Notes under the pieces: generated by a model | The model's input: the letters and a program-made list of their open reading frames with translations, nothing else | Database searches by the model: none | What the model was told of the DNA's origin: nothing | In this document: positions 34,101 to 49,100 of the stretch, piece by piece | How the letters are laid out: the number at the start of each line of letters is the position of its first letter | How positions within the stretch are numbered: position 1 is the first letter of the stretch | Source: Telmatactis stephensoni | Taxonomy: Eukaryota; Cnidaria; Anthozoa; Actiniaria; Isophelliidae | Direction: 5' to 3' | DNA length: 64,000 nt | NCBI GenBank assembly: GCA_029948255.1 | Contig: JALIZF010001313.1 | Span: 124,001-188,000, forward strand | Translations under genes and position numbers: made by a program

Positions 34101-37100
34101 ATCTGGTTACCAAAGATACCCACCAAAGGACAAGGTATCCTATTTGTGATCTTGATACAAATGTTCAACCCAATTTTCCATGTTCCTAATGTTCTATCCT
34201 ACTTTTAGGTTAACCTTACTGTTTTGGCATTTCAAATTCTAAATGGAGTTGGTGACTTGTTAGACCTCAGAAATGCCCTAGAGCCTGAGAGAGTACCAGA
34301 CTGGGACCACATGACTGAGGATGAAATCTTAAGAATGGTAATGATAATAAAGAATAAACAACAAATTAAAGATGTATGACTAATTACCTAATTCTACCTC
34401 ACCAATCGATACTTTGGGATCACGTGAGATTGAGCACGTGACCAGCAAACCACACAGCTCATCCACTTTGGGAACTGTAATTGATTTCTTGACTTCACTG
34501 TTCAACAGAAATTTGGGATACAGTGCTATAAACACTGCTCGTTCTGCATTATCATGTATATTATATACAGATTCAGGACAAACTATAGGTCAACACCCAT
34601 TAGTTGTGAGGTTTATGAAGGGTGTATTTGAAAAACGACCTAGTTTACCTAGAAACAATGTTACTTGGGATACCAGTGTTGTTCTGAATTATTTAGCAAC
34701 TCTAAGCCCTGTTGCTAAACTAACTTTAAAAATGTTAACTCTGAAAACAGTTACTTTAGTTGCATTGTTGAGTGCTCAACGTGCCCAGACAATTCATTTG
34801 TTAAGTTTAGAACATATGACAGCCAGTTCTATGTATTATAAATTTAGAATACCTCATCCAATCAAAACAACAAAACCAGGAAAGCACATTCAAGAATTAG
34901 AACTGGCTGCTTATCCAGAGGATGAAGCCTTATGTATAGTTACAACTTACACTTGATGAATATATCAAAAGAACACATGATCTAAGAGGAAAGGAGAATA
35001 CAGTTTTCATAACACTTATGAAACCATATCATGCAGCATCCAAATCCACAATTTCAAGATGGATTAAGACTATGCTAAGTGAAGCTGGTGTGGACATGAA
35101 CATTTTCACCCCACACAGCACTCGTGCTGCATCAACAAGTAAGGCTGACACTACAGTCCCATTGGAAACTATATCCTTAAAACAGCAGCATGGAGTGGAG
35201 AATCCACATTCAGAAAGTTCTATAACAAACCCATCCATAAAACAGGAGAGTTTGGTTTAAGTATTGTTGACAATGTAAACAAAGTATGAGTGACTCAATA
35301 TGAGGTGGTTTTAATTGTAACAACGTTGAGTTCAAAAGCTTATCAGTAAAAAGTTAGCAACTCATCAAAATGTTTGCTTGCTCAGGGCTCCTGGACCGGG
35401 CTTTAAACATCTCACGTGATCCCAAAGTATCGATTGGTGAGGTAGAATTAAAAATTAAACGAGACTTACCTGTAAGTTGAAGTTTGATTGGAATTCTACC
35501 GATCCAATAGAGATACGTAGGGATTACGTGCCCTCCCCTAAAACCCTCCCAAAGCTTCTTCTTCCTGTCCACTCGCCCTGGATTTTAAAATATGTGGTTT
35601 GCTGGTCACGTGCTCAATCTCACGTAATCCCTACGTATCTCTATTGGATCGGTAGAATTCCAATCAAACTTCAACTTACAGGTAAGTCTCGTTTAATTTT
35701 TAATTAGTTTTGTTTTGTTTTGTCGTTTTGTTTTGTTTTGCTGATGCATAATAAATTAATTTACATATCATGCTTTTTGTAATTTTTAGAAAACAAAAAC
35801 ATAAATGCCTAGTTGGTTTCACTACAAAGTGTAGCCGAACATCTGAATTCTCAAGACTAATATTTAACCCATTATCTTTGAGTAAGAAAATTTTTTGTTC
35901 ATTAAAGAGGATCTACTAAGATTGAAGCAAACTCCAGCAAAGACAGTATAATCCAATTGTCTGTTCTCCACTAACATTACTCCAAGATTTTAAGCCTTTC
36001 AGATGTGTCTGTTCTAGTTTTCAAGTAAGATCTCCAGCCCTGCAATGCAGCATACTGTAATATTGGTATATTATTATTATTTTCTGTGTTTTTGCTAGGT
36101 CTTGTTAAAAGGACATTGTTCAGCCCTTATAAAAGTCCTTCCAGCCTATGAAAATATATTTGCATCACATGCAAGGTGAGCATTTCTAATTTCCATTTTA
36201 TTTCCCCCCACTCGCCCGGCTATGATTTGAATTACGTTTTTCTGAAACCAAAAATCTTGACTTAATTAATCTATTTCTCTGTGTTTTTCAATGTAGTTGG
36301 TTCACCTATAGTGCTATGGTGAGAATCTACAAACACTATAATTTCAACTTGAAGGACCCTAATACAGGTACACAAGTCACCAAACAAATAGAAGACATTG
36401 CATTTTAATTCCAGTGTTCATTTTTTCAGTTTATGCAATTGTCACCACATGATATGTACTTAATAGCAATACTAGTTGATAGGCAGACTGTCTAAAGTGT
36501 GTTATTTTGTTTTCTAATTAAGGTGCATTAAGGACCTCGTTCTCTAGCTATCCTGGGTTTCTAGAGTCTCTAGATGATTTCTACATTATGGACAGGTGAG
36601 TTAATTTGGAAACAAAAATAAGAAATAAGCTGATCATATGAAATTGAAAGTCTTCGCAAGCTCTACTTTATTATTAAAGTCCTTTTCTCTGCTGCAGCAA
36701 CATTTTGAGGTCCCACTCACAATACATGTGAAACAAAGCAACTGAAAACACTCGTATACACAACCTGTTGTTTCCATTGTATTTTTTCTAAAAATTAATC
36801 TAATACACTTCAGTACTCACATTTTGTTATGTTAGTTACTTCTCTTGTTCCTGAAACTGTTATCCGTAACTCGATTCGTTTCTTAAACACTGCTCTACTG
36901 CTGAATGCAACAAATACATTTTAGGTGTGGCAATCTGGTTTAGAGTGAAAAACTATGCTTGCCTTGGGTATTTGTTGACGAATCTTACGTTCTTGTACTG
37001 TACGTTTTTGTCGTTACTAATTTTGTTGTGTTTTTATGCGTTTATGTAGTTTTAAAAACATTCACAAGTTTTTGAAGCCACCATATTTTGATTTTTCTCT

Positions 37101-40100
37101 GAACTCAACATGAAGTATTTCGCGCCAAAAACTGCCACTCGCGACCGCGCGCGCCAACACCGTGGTGTCTGCGCATGCGCCAAATTTGGCGAGTATCGAC
37201 GTTTGCAATCTCGTACCCAGAGCCTGCGTTCCTCTTGGTCAGCGACCGAGAAACGGAACGCAGGCTCTGGGTACGAGATTGCGACGTTTGCCGATCTGCG
37301 GCTTTCATTATCACGTGACAATGACGTCATTTGCGCGGCCGCGTATTATTTCTATTTCAAAATTATTTTATTACTATTCAAGTGTTTCTTATCCTATTCT
37401 GTAATTCAAATATGGAATATATATTTTAGCTATTTTTCTATTTTATCTTTCTATTCGACTTTAAATTTCGAACTGGTGACGTATCTTCAAACTAGTTTTT
37501 GACTCATTGATATTTGTTTATTAGTAAGTATTCTATTACCTTACAAAATATAAAGCTTATACATTCAGACTTTAGCTTAGACATTGCTGTGAAAGTTGTG
37601 TTTCGTTTTTTTGCCAAACCGCTTTCTAAACAATTCGTACCTAGACCTCCCCGGGCCTCGACTGAAAAACATTTGAGCGCGGGGTTGCGCAGGTGAACCC
37701 AAGATCATACCGGACCTTTCGGAAGTTTCCCAGAATTCATTATGATATATTCAGCACGCGCAAGCGAGTTCAGGGTAAAAAATCTTTAGCAATTATAGCA
37801 TTCATCGGGAATTCTTGCATTGATACGAGAAAAACGTTGGTTATGTAATTTTAGAAGTAGTAGAATCGTCAGAGAATTTCCTTATGGCCCTTCTTATGTA
37901 CTTTTATCGGAATTTGAAGGTACTGCACTCGTTTTCCGCTGAATCGCCTCAGTTTATCTAAGACTTGCTTTAATATTTTTTACCCTGACCTCGCTTTCAT
38001 GCGCTAAATAGTAATGAAATCTGGGAAACTCCGCGAAGGTCCATTAGGTTTTAAGGTTAATTAGGATCAGGGTAAGGTTTAGGTTTTAGGGTTAGGACTG
38101 GGGTTGGCCCTATTGGGTTAGAGTTACTTCGTCGTCCTTCTAACCGGATTGATTTAGACACAACCTGTTGCGCGCACCACTGTCGGAACTCGGTGGCAAG
38201 AAAATGATAAAAGGACGAATAAAAGCAATTTTGATTTGATTGGCCCTTGCGCGTATTGTATAACTGTGTGATCATGCAGTTGTATTCTGTGACGTATATC
38301 GTAGATTTACAGGATTCTGTAAATCTGGAATTTCGAAAGTGTTTTTTAAATATATTTGATTTCTCTTTGCTGAAGCTACATACCGGCTTGCATGCGCCTT
38401 GCTCATATCAGTTATCAGTGACATTGATGACACTAATGTATATAACTGACTGGTCGAAGAGTCTAGAAATAGTGAAAAGTTCCGCTAAAAATACCTATTC
38501 CGAGCCCTAAAATCGCCCAAAATCGCCCATAATCGACTAAAATCGCCCAAAATCGCCTTAAGTTTTGAGCATCTTTGGGGATAATTTTGCTTACATCGCC
38601 TTAAGGTTGGTGCCTACTATTGTCCGCGCGCACTGCTTTCTGCGCATGCAAAAACACTGAATTTTTGTCGGCCTAAAACAATCGTAAAAGCAACTGGCCT
38701 TTTTACGACTTTTTGAAAAAATAAACTTACAGAATTAAAGGAAAACCATTTAGCCTCTCCTGTGTTTGAATGAAATTCACAGTTGATAAATAGAACCTGA
38801 GTTACAACGCCTGTTTTGACTATCATTTCTACCAGAAACGATCTGTTTTCGCCGCCATCTTGAAAATTTCCCACAATGCATTGTAATTCGCTCTACTTTC
38901 CGGGGAGGGCGAGGGAATTTTTGATCATTTTCGCGAATTCTGATCAGTTTTCGCGCGTTTATCGGCAAATAACTTTCTAAATCGCACGGATACCCCTATT
39001 TTTTATTTTTGTAAATTGTAAAGTGGAGATTAACCTACTATTTTAAAATACTTTTATGAATTTAAAATTGAAACTTGATTGCAAAAATTGGACTTTTCAT
39101 TTGGTGGTCATGAACCAAAACAGGCCTAAAACTAGTAAAAAGTCATTGAAAAAAATTGTTATTCTGGTTTTTCATATTTCGTATAGCATTGACAAGTAAG
39201 AGAATTGTGTTGTTAACGTTTTAGTAAAAAAAGTTTGACATTTTTTCAAAATATGGGGTATTTATGATTTTTTCTTTGGGCCTCTAGAATAGGCAGATTT
39301 TGCAACATTTGATGGCGTGTACCTCATTAATATGCACGGTGACCCCCAATTTTTTCCTTGGATTCTAGCTCCCTATGATGGGTTCTTTGATACCCATGTG
39401 GTTTTTGGCCAAAAAAATTACCTTCCCATTAGTAGGCACCAACCTTAAATCGCCTAAATCCACAAAGTTACGGCGATTTTAGGGCCCGGAGTAGGCCTGC
39501 TAAAAGAACAAAATTCCGCTAAAACTAGCATGCATATTTTTTTATTGTCTTTTCATTATATTTTTCAGTGGGCTAATTCTTCTCCAAACTACTAACAACG
39601 TCTTCAACACGTCATTGTATCAATTCGTTCAACCCCAGTCCCTACTCGCTTGGCAGAGAGTGCGTTTGGCAAACCTTATGGCACGAAGTGGTAAAGAATG
39701 GGCAGAAATCTTGGAACAATTCAACTCAGGTATTATTTGGAAGTAGATTTCTTTTCAGTAATCAAAATAAACGTTTGATGTTTTTATTGTTTATACTCGA
39801 CATAGGTACATACAATAATCAGTATATGATACTAGACTTGAAATTAGTGGAACTTAACAAGACCATACACGATGGTGCACTGTGGGTTGTGGAGCAAATC
39901 CCTTCGTAAGTAAAACACTCAAGAATTTTTGTATCGGGACGATTGTTATGTGAAGGAGGCGCGTGGATGAATAGCTCATATCGCAAATATACTCCAGGGT
40001 TACCCTTTAGGCGAAGATTCCTGAAGTATAAGAAAGCTTTTTCTTTAATAGTATTATTTTTACTGGCTTCGAGGTTTTCGTCTTTATAATGCTGTGCGCA

Positions 40101-43100
40101 TAGATGCGTCATTAGTTGTTATCTTACGGATTAAATTTTCAGATTATTCCCGTTTTAGATATGTAGCCAGTGGAGATCAGACTGAGATTTTAAGAGCAGG
40201 ATACTGGCCTTCATACAACGTTCCGTTTTACGAAAAGGTAAGTAATTATGCCATGAATACCAAAAATAAAAGTCAAATGTTTGTGTACTGCACAAGTCGA
40301 TAGAGCTCAGATTTCTTATTCGTGTTGCTACAGCATGTATAGACATACAGTACAGTCGCGGTTTCTACTATATGTTTTCGATCAACGAAATGTTCTCGAA
40401 CCAGGACCTCGTTGCACAAAGGGTGGATAGCGCTATTCGCTAAATCCCTATTTGTTGGATAAATGTACTGGAAAAGGCCATATTTTTATCCTGTTGATAA
40501 GGATTTATTCAGAAGATTGGGCTACCCATTCTTCGCGCAACTGAGACGCAAAGCTACGCTTACGAGGGTGCATTTACAGTAAGTTATAGAGTGGATTTTG
40601 TATGACTTTGAAAAATTACGGCACGGTCACGGCACAAATTTGAAAAGAAATCAGCAGGCGAGGTTCCGTACCGTGTTCGTGCCGTGCCGTGACCGTGCCG
40701 TAGTTTTTCAAAGTCATACGAAATCCACTCTGTGTCACTTTTACGCGGACGGACTAAACAAGAGATTGTCCGGATGTGACGCAGGCTTCTGACTGACTTT
40801 TTTGCTTTCAGGTCTATAACCTCAGTGGCTATCCAGAGTTTGTTAAAAAGCATGGAACCGCACATTCGTACCAGTTGGCACCGCGTGCAAAGATATTCCG
40901 TCGAGATCAAGCCAAGGTACGTGTAGACAGTTCATGAAACTTGACGAGTAACCAAATGTTTCAGATTTTGGAGTAATGGTATTGACTGTTCTATGTTTCA
41001 ATTACGCGATTAACATGGATTCTCGCTCTTTTTAGGTGCACGATATGGACTCCATGAAATACATTATGCGTTATAATGGTACGTACATCTTTACCTTTCT
41101 AATCTGTCACTTGCGTCTACACCCATTTCTCGTAAGAAAATCAGTGTAGTTTTGAAACGTAAAGGAGAATGTCGTCTTTCACGTGTCCGAGTGTTGTTTA
41201 CTTAATCTTCCCATAATAACGCCAAGGAAGTCGTAGTAGTGGAGTCAATCTAACCAGTATTTCTTTCCCCAGATTACAAGCATGATCCATATGCTTTCAA
41301 CAACCCAATGAATGCTATCTGTTCTCGTGGTGATCTATTGCCTACCCCTACCGCTGATGGCTGTTATGATGCCAAGGTAAGGATTATTGAGAAGTATTTA
41401 ATAAATTCCGTGCGTCAGTACTCTAATAGATACTCAGATGACGTCAAAATGTAGTGAGAACATATATAACGTAAATTCCACAGAAAGCCTATTTTCCAAA
41501 CTTATTCTTGGTCTAAATCCATTTGAAGCACATTATTACTGAGTTTCTCCTAGATAATCAGTAAAAAAGAAAGAAGCGGAAGCGGAAGTCACAATTTAAA
41601 GAATAAGACAAGTGATCCCTGTAATAATATTTCAATGAATGGCAAAATCGTAAAACGAGTGGGTCTGCATACATGTTTAGGCGTAAATCTTGACGAAAAG
41701 TTTCTTTTGAAAATCATATTGAATACATCTGCAAAAAGGCGAGCGCGGGTGTTGGAGCCATAAAGCGCATAAAGCCCTTTGTTCCAATAGGCTCTTTAAC
41801 AACACTCTATAAAGCACTTGTCCAGCCCTACTTCGATTATTGTTCCCCCTTATGGGATACTTGCAATAAAACTCTCAAAGACAAGCTACAAAGGGTACAA
41901 GCCCGTGCGGCTAGGGTGATCACAAGTGCTTCATATGACGTTCGATCAGCAGACTTGCTTCAAAGGTTAAACTTAAATACTCTTGAAAGCAGATGGAAAC
42001 AATTAAAATTATCATTTTTATATAAAATATTAAATGACCAAGCTGCACCTAATTTAGCAAAGCTTTTCGTCAAAATTAAAGAAAATGAAAACCTCAGTTA
42101 TATATTAAGAAATTCCGCGACTGATCTAGCACTTCCAGGGCCTAAACGAAACTTTTTGAAAAGAAGTTTTGGATATAGCGGCGCTGCCCTGTGGAACAGC
42201 CTACCAAAAGAGGCTAAACAAGCAAGCTCTCTTAGGCTGTTTAAGAGAAGTATAACCTCCTTTTGCTCGTGATCTGGGGTTGTGCTGTTTTATACTTTTC
42301 AAATATATATGTTTGCTTTTATTATTATTATACAGTGTTTTTTATATCAACTAATATCAAAACGATTGATGTACATATAACTAATTATTATTATATATTT
42401 TTATACTACGCCACATTTGGAAACCAGCGCACATACATACGTATGTAGCGTTGAAATGTTTAGCGTGATTAAATAAAGTTCATCATCATCATCATCATCA
42501 TCAAGCGGCAGCCATGTTGGGTTGTTGAACAAGAACGCTGCCGGATGATAAATCTAGTTAACAAATAGTTTTCATTTTTCCGTGCGTATGTTTTCTAATA
42601 GATGCACAGATGACGTCGAAATGTGTAACGAAGTCGAGTGACGTACTGTTCTTCTCATCATATTTTGACGTCTTCTGTGCATCTTTTCAAGTGCTGACCC
42701 ACGGAAAAATGGAATCTATTTGTTTTATAAAATATCCTTCGAAACATTTCAACCAATCAGAACATTTCAACTAATAAGATCCAATGACGTCATCTATGTA
42801 TATGTACTGTAATCACACACGATTCACGACCAGTCAGAGCGCGGGTAATAAACCAATTATTATATGAATATTTTTTGTTAATACTGATCCATCCATCCAA
42901 GGTGACTGCCGTTAGGCAATTTTGGTAACCTCATTTCTACAAGAATCAAAACACTATATATTTTCGCAGGTTACAGACTTTAACATGGCCAAGTCCCTCG
43001 TGTCTTCAGCTATTAGTGGGCCTACAGCTCAGGTAAGGTTGATATCGCAATGTAGGCAACACTAAGAACAGCCCCCGTTTCCCACTGACAGTCGTCAGTA

Positions 43101-46100
43101 ACTGAGCATTGGTTCGATTTGAAATTTTAACGTTCGATTAGAAATTTTAAAAAGTGTGTACTCTAATATCCTTTAATGAAGAACCAGTCATGAAAATCCT
43201 CCCAGGGGTGGATCCAGGATTACAGGAGGGGGTGCATCATATTCAGGAGGGGGTGCACCATCTTCAGGAGGGGGTGCACCATCATATAAATTGGAGACTG
43301 CCGAGAGGATATTTTGGAAAAATATTGAGAAAAAAGGACTTAAAGTCGCTTCAGGAGGGGGTGCGCACCCCCTGTTCCCCTCCCCTAAATCCGCCCCTGC
43401 CCAGTACCATATGCAACGGCAAAGGCACCATGACAGCACATGGAATGCATGGATGGATGCCAAAATCCAGTGGATTTTACTTTTACATTTCTTTACACTA
43501 CTATTGTAGTCTAGGAGCCAATTTCTAAAAGAGGCCTAGAAATTGCAAAACGTAGCACACCCCCTACATATTTTGTCTGACACCATAAAATGAAAGTAGG
43601 GTGCCTATGGAACATTTTTAGGTATGATGTACTAAGGTACCCGTGGGCCATCATTATGTAAGGAACCTTTTTCTACGTACCACTATGCCCCCTCAAAATA
43701 ATGCACTCAAGAGGTGTTAACTGGATATCATAGTTTAATTTTGTATATCTTTTAAAAAAATCACCGAAATATCTTCAAACTTTGTACAAATGTCTGTTAC
43801 AAAAGTAGTTTTGGAATTATTAAAAGAATCCATGGATACTGTGTTGTCATGGTAACCGTTGCTATGGAAAATTGAAATGTTGTGTTATAATGCTAGTTTT
43901 TGAATGAAATAGCATGGTAAATTTTACAAAAAGTACACTGGACCAAAATATTGTACAATTAGCTATCAAGACTGACATCTCAAACACGAAATAACGCATT
44001 TTACTACGTTCTATAAACATAGTATGCATTCTGGTTGTGTATTTTTGTCCCTAGCAACGAGATATTGAGATTATATAAGGGCACATTAATCTAAATATAT
44101 CATTGTTACAGTGCTTAACATTGTTCAAAACATAACATTAAACCACAATTGATATCTCACAGGCTAAAATTGCTCCCATGGTAACCGTTACCATGGGAAC
44201 AATTTGCAAATTTAAGAATTGTGTTCTGGATATAATTAAGATTCTTTAATTGAATAAGTAGAAATGTTCATGAGTTATTTACATCTTTTCTCTTAACTTC
44301 TTCTAACTCTTGTTTATCAAAAACGAGATATCTGTATTTCAGGTTAGTACATCATCAAAATATGTCAACAGACTAAGACGACACTATTCTCTTCTGGAAT
44401 TTATGTGCAACACAAGAATACTTTCTCAAAAGTGTTTTGTTTGAAGAACTTATTCAATTTATTGTTTCCAAGCTAAAAAGTGCTTGCTTTGACATTAATA
44501 ACTACTGTATTAGGGTAAACTGATGCTGAACTTTTGCCACGAGGGAGCTTCCCATCTTTCAGTTTTGTTTTGAAATTCTTACAGATTGCGTAGTGCTGCC
44601 ATTTTAATTGATAAATTAAAAGCTTCCACGTAATTTATTGTTTCATTTGCTGGTCAACTTAATTACTAAGCTACTAACCTTTGATGAATTGGGCTCACTT
44701 AGTGTTAACAGGATCTATATTTCTTCATCGTTCCATCCGCCATCTTGAGTTTGTTCGAGAACTGTGTTAAGTACGGTATCCCTGTGGCCGGTTTGCCATA
44801 TAAGGGATTTACGTCATAATGACGTGTGCCTGACTACACAGTATTGTGTGTGTTGCTATGTGTGGGCAAGTTTGGGCACGCCTGCTGTTACTGAAGTTTT
44901 TTTCATTTATTTGGGCACTTTTACATCAATTTTGTAAGTAATTATGAATTAATTCATACATGGAGAAGTTATATATACTTTTGGATTACATTTCCAAGTA
45001 GTTACTTTACAATTGACACCTTGTTTTTAGCTTAAAATTTCCATTTAAGTTCAGTTTATCGCCGCAGGCCCGTAGGCTGCATTATGAACGGGAGGGTTCG
45101 TTTCGGAATTAGGGTGGACCAATTTTGTGAAGAATAAAGCTCTTCTGAGAGCAAGTAGAACATTTTAAGAATCCATTTTGCAATATCGATATCCATTATG
45201 CGAGCGCAAACCGCGAGCCGCTCGGCCAATTTATTAAAAAGCTACTGATTTCTCGCGAGTTGTCAAACAGCAGAAAAAGGTCCAGACCGCGGACATTATC
45301 AATGTGGGAGTAGGGGGTTCGTCCAAAACCCCCCAGCCTACGGACCTGCGCCAATATTTTTAACTAAAGACTGAAATGAACGCATTATTACTTTTGCTGT
45401 TTGCAATTCCAATGTTTTATTCATGAGTGTTTCATTAATTTCGCATGGATTTTACAAGTACATTTTTCTTTTTTCTTTTCCCTCAAGTTTCCAAATTCTT
45501 GCTGTTTAGCGATCAATGTAGTCTTACGGCACATCCTTGACAACATGAATCATCATGGAAACTAGTGATTCAAGTGATGACGAACTGAAACTTTTACAAC
45601 CCTCCAAAAAACTTAAGATAGACTTAACCAGATGTATTATCTGTCAAGAAGTTAATTGCATAAATTACGAAGTTCGACGGAAGTAGGTTTAGAGTCATTC
45701 AGTGAAGCCCTAAAGTAAGGCAAGATGACTTGTTTCAAAGAATTCCAAATAATTTGGACAACTTGAAGTCTCTGAAGATTGTGTGGCATTGAAATTGCTT
45801 TCAAACGTATACCAGCAAACGGAATCTAAAATTTGTTAAGCCTGTTAAGCCCGAGGTTTCTTTGCCCAAAGAAAATGTTTGTGATGTTGATAGGCCAAAG
45901 GTAAGATCGCAGGTGAAGCAAATAGACTGGTCCCTATGCATGTTTTGCCAAAAGGTCAAGTGTAAAGGAACCAGGCAGTTGATGCATGTTTCCACATTTG
46001 ATGCATGCAAGACAATAGAAGAGGCAGCAAAAACAAGAAATGACTTGGAACTGATTTTACAAATTCAGGGTGTTGATTTAATTGCTGTTGGTGCCAAGTA

Positions 46101-49100
46101 TCATAGAAACTGTAGATCACTGTATGTTAGTAAATCTAACCTGAATTACACTGATAGTTCAGTTGCTGATGGGAAGAATGATGTATACCAAGAGGCATTT
46201 ACAGATTTCGTCCAAGGAATTGAACCAGAATTGAAATCAGGGAAGGCCCTAGAAATGACAATGCTTCTCCAATCTTACAAGAACATCTTAGCCAAGAAAT
46301 TTGGAATCACGACTGCAGCTAGTTATAGAACTGAACGCCTCAAACGCAGGCTTGAGAATTATTTTAAAGACCAGATTGTATTTCAAAAACAGCCCGATCC
46401 TTCAAGACCTGAATTGGTTTATTCAAGTTCTATATCCCTACAAGACGTCATTAATGCAGCTGCTAGAAGTACACCTATCCAGAAACAAAAGTCATACCCT
46501 CCTAATTGTCCCGAATATTCTCCAAGCGATGAAAGCTCGACCCTTTACCATGCTGCGCAAATACTAAAATCAAGATTAAAGGAAACCAGTGGTATCAATA
46601 TCCAGCCTGTTGATTTAGAGGACTTAAACACTGACAAAGTCAAATCATTTGTACCACAAATTCTGTATACGTTTTTGTGCCTTCTCATATCTAATCCAGA
46701 GAAAATTGATGGAGACAATCCAGCTGCGACCAGTGAGGCAGACGAACGGCATATTTTAGCAATAGCACAAGATATCATTCATGCTAGTTCTCATGGGCGT
46801 GTAAAGACCCCGAAGCATGTGGGGTTAGCAATGTCTGTGCGTCATTTGACGGGATCAAAGCAGCTCATTACCATGCTAAATCGTCTTGGTCACTGCTTAT
46901 CGTATGATGAAACTGAGCGCATAGACACCAGTTTGGCTCTAGAGGTGCTCGCAAAGTCAGAAAACTTAGGTGTTTGTGTCCCATCGAACATAGTACCTGG
47001 AGGAGGCTTTGTACAAGTAGCCGCCGATAACAATGATTTTAATGAGGAAACCCTCGACGGCAAGCAGACTACCCATGCTACGACATTAGTTCTTTATCAA
47101 CGAAAGCAGTATGGACCAAGCCCCAAACCTGTTATATATTCCAGACAGAAAGAAAAGAGAAGATCTCTAGACAGTGCCTCAGTGGCGGCAACGCAAGACC
47201 ACTTAGAATTCAGTTGTTATGGTCAACGACCTACAGTTACGAGCTTTAAAGATAAGATTGAGGAAGAATGGTTTCAATATGCACAAAGTCCACGAAGACT
47301 TACTGCAATTCACATGGACATTGGTTGGTTTCTGATTCGACTTTGCACTGACAGATTGTTTACTGTAGAGCTCAGTCCACCCAATGGCACAGTAGTCCAA
47401 CAGCCTCTGCCAAGCTGGAGTGGTTTTAATGCTAAGATAGCATGTCAGCCCCCATCTGTAACTTCCATAGGTTACTGTCCACTGATAAATGGCTCAACAA
47501 CAGAATACAGCACCATCTACACCGTGATGAAAAAAGTGCAAGCAATGATGGAAACTCTTGGACAACGACACAGTGTTATCACTTTTGACCTTGCTATATA
47601 CATGAAGGTAAAGTTTGCAAATTTCTAATTCATGCATTATAGCTTTAGCTGAGATTCATTCTCTTTTATGTTCACAAGGCGAAAGAGATAGTATGGAGAA
47701 GGCCTGAAGAATTCAAGAATACAATCATCAGGATGGGCGGTTTTCATATAGCGCTGAATTTTCTATCGGCTATCGGAAAGCTGTTTCAAGACAGTGGCAT
47801 TGAAGACCTTCTAATAGAATCCGGAGTCTATGGCAGCAACAGTGCGGGTGCTCTGCTCAAAGGCAAGTCTTACAATAGAGGTGTACGCGCGCACAAGCTT
47901 CTGATGGAGGCTTTGCTGAGGTTGAAATGGAAAGAGTTTAGCCAATGGGTTACAGATGAGCTTACGGAGATAAGAGAAGACCACTACATTGCTCTGATAA
48001 AGGCCTGTCATCCTCATCCAAGCAATGAAGTCCCTGTACAAGCCTCGTTTGCAAAGCTGTGTGAAAAGATACCAAAAATACAAGAACTGTTTTTAGAGTT
48101 CACCCGCAAAGCCTGCAAGCAATCCAAGCTGTTCCATTTCTGGAATCTGTACATAGATATTGTTATGCTTTTGCTACGATTTATCAGAGCAGAACGAGAA
48201 GGTTCCTGGGAGCTACACCTCAATGCAGTAGCTGAAATGACACCTTACTTCTTTGCTATGGACCGCATTAATTACTCAAGGTATTAGTAATGAGTTTTAG
48301 ATATCCTTAATACTTCCAATAATCCTTGTGGGGAATAATATTCTAAACTAAAACGTAAGAAACAATGAAATCTATTCACAAGAGGACTGTATCGGAAAAA
48401 CATTGATGCAATGCAAGATAACAAGTTCTGTTGCAAATGTGCTGCTCGCGTTTTAATGTATAGTTTTAATGCATAGTTTTGTATAATTTTTATTGTTTTT
48501 TGAAGATGGCTTCCCGTTTACCTGGCTGATATGCAGATGCTACCCACATACGCCCCTGATGTGTACAACGAGTTTAAGAATGGTAACCATCCAGTTGCTA
48601 GATCTAGTCAACCATTTGGTCAAGTTTGGACGGACATGGCACTTGAACAGAGTATAAATCTTGATAGCAAGTCTGCAGGTGGTATTGTTGGTGTAACCCA
48701 GAATGCTGCGGCATTGGAACGGTGGTTTCTTACCAGTCATGAAAGAGTGGCGGTAACATCGGCCACAAAGAGAATGTGTCACCTTGATGACAGCAGCAAG
48801 GTTGGGTGTCATAAAGAAGCTGGTGCCACAGAGAATCAATCGAGATGAGTCTGACATACAAAAGCTCCTGCATACTATCTCAACGACCATGACAAACCCT
48901 TTCGACCTCAGTGAATGTTCAGAAGAAGATCCGACACCTCTAAGCAACATCGCAACTGATGCGATAATGCCTAATGACGCCGCTGATCGCTTGATTAGTT
49001 CGTTTTGCGACTGTAAGCCAAGAATTAAAGAAGTCATGGCACAACGATTACAAAAAGCAAAAGTTTCAATTTTGGGACACAATGTCAAAGCTAAATATCA

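Noticed and set aside
33834..34208. Open frames on both strands across the CCTT/CCCT array
   Set aside because: Low-complexity translation of a tetranucleotide repeat inside an intron.
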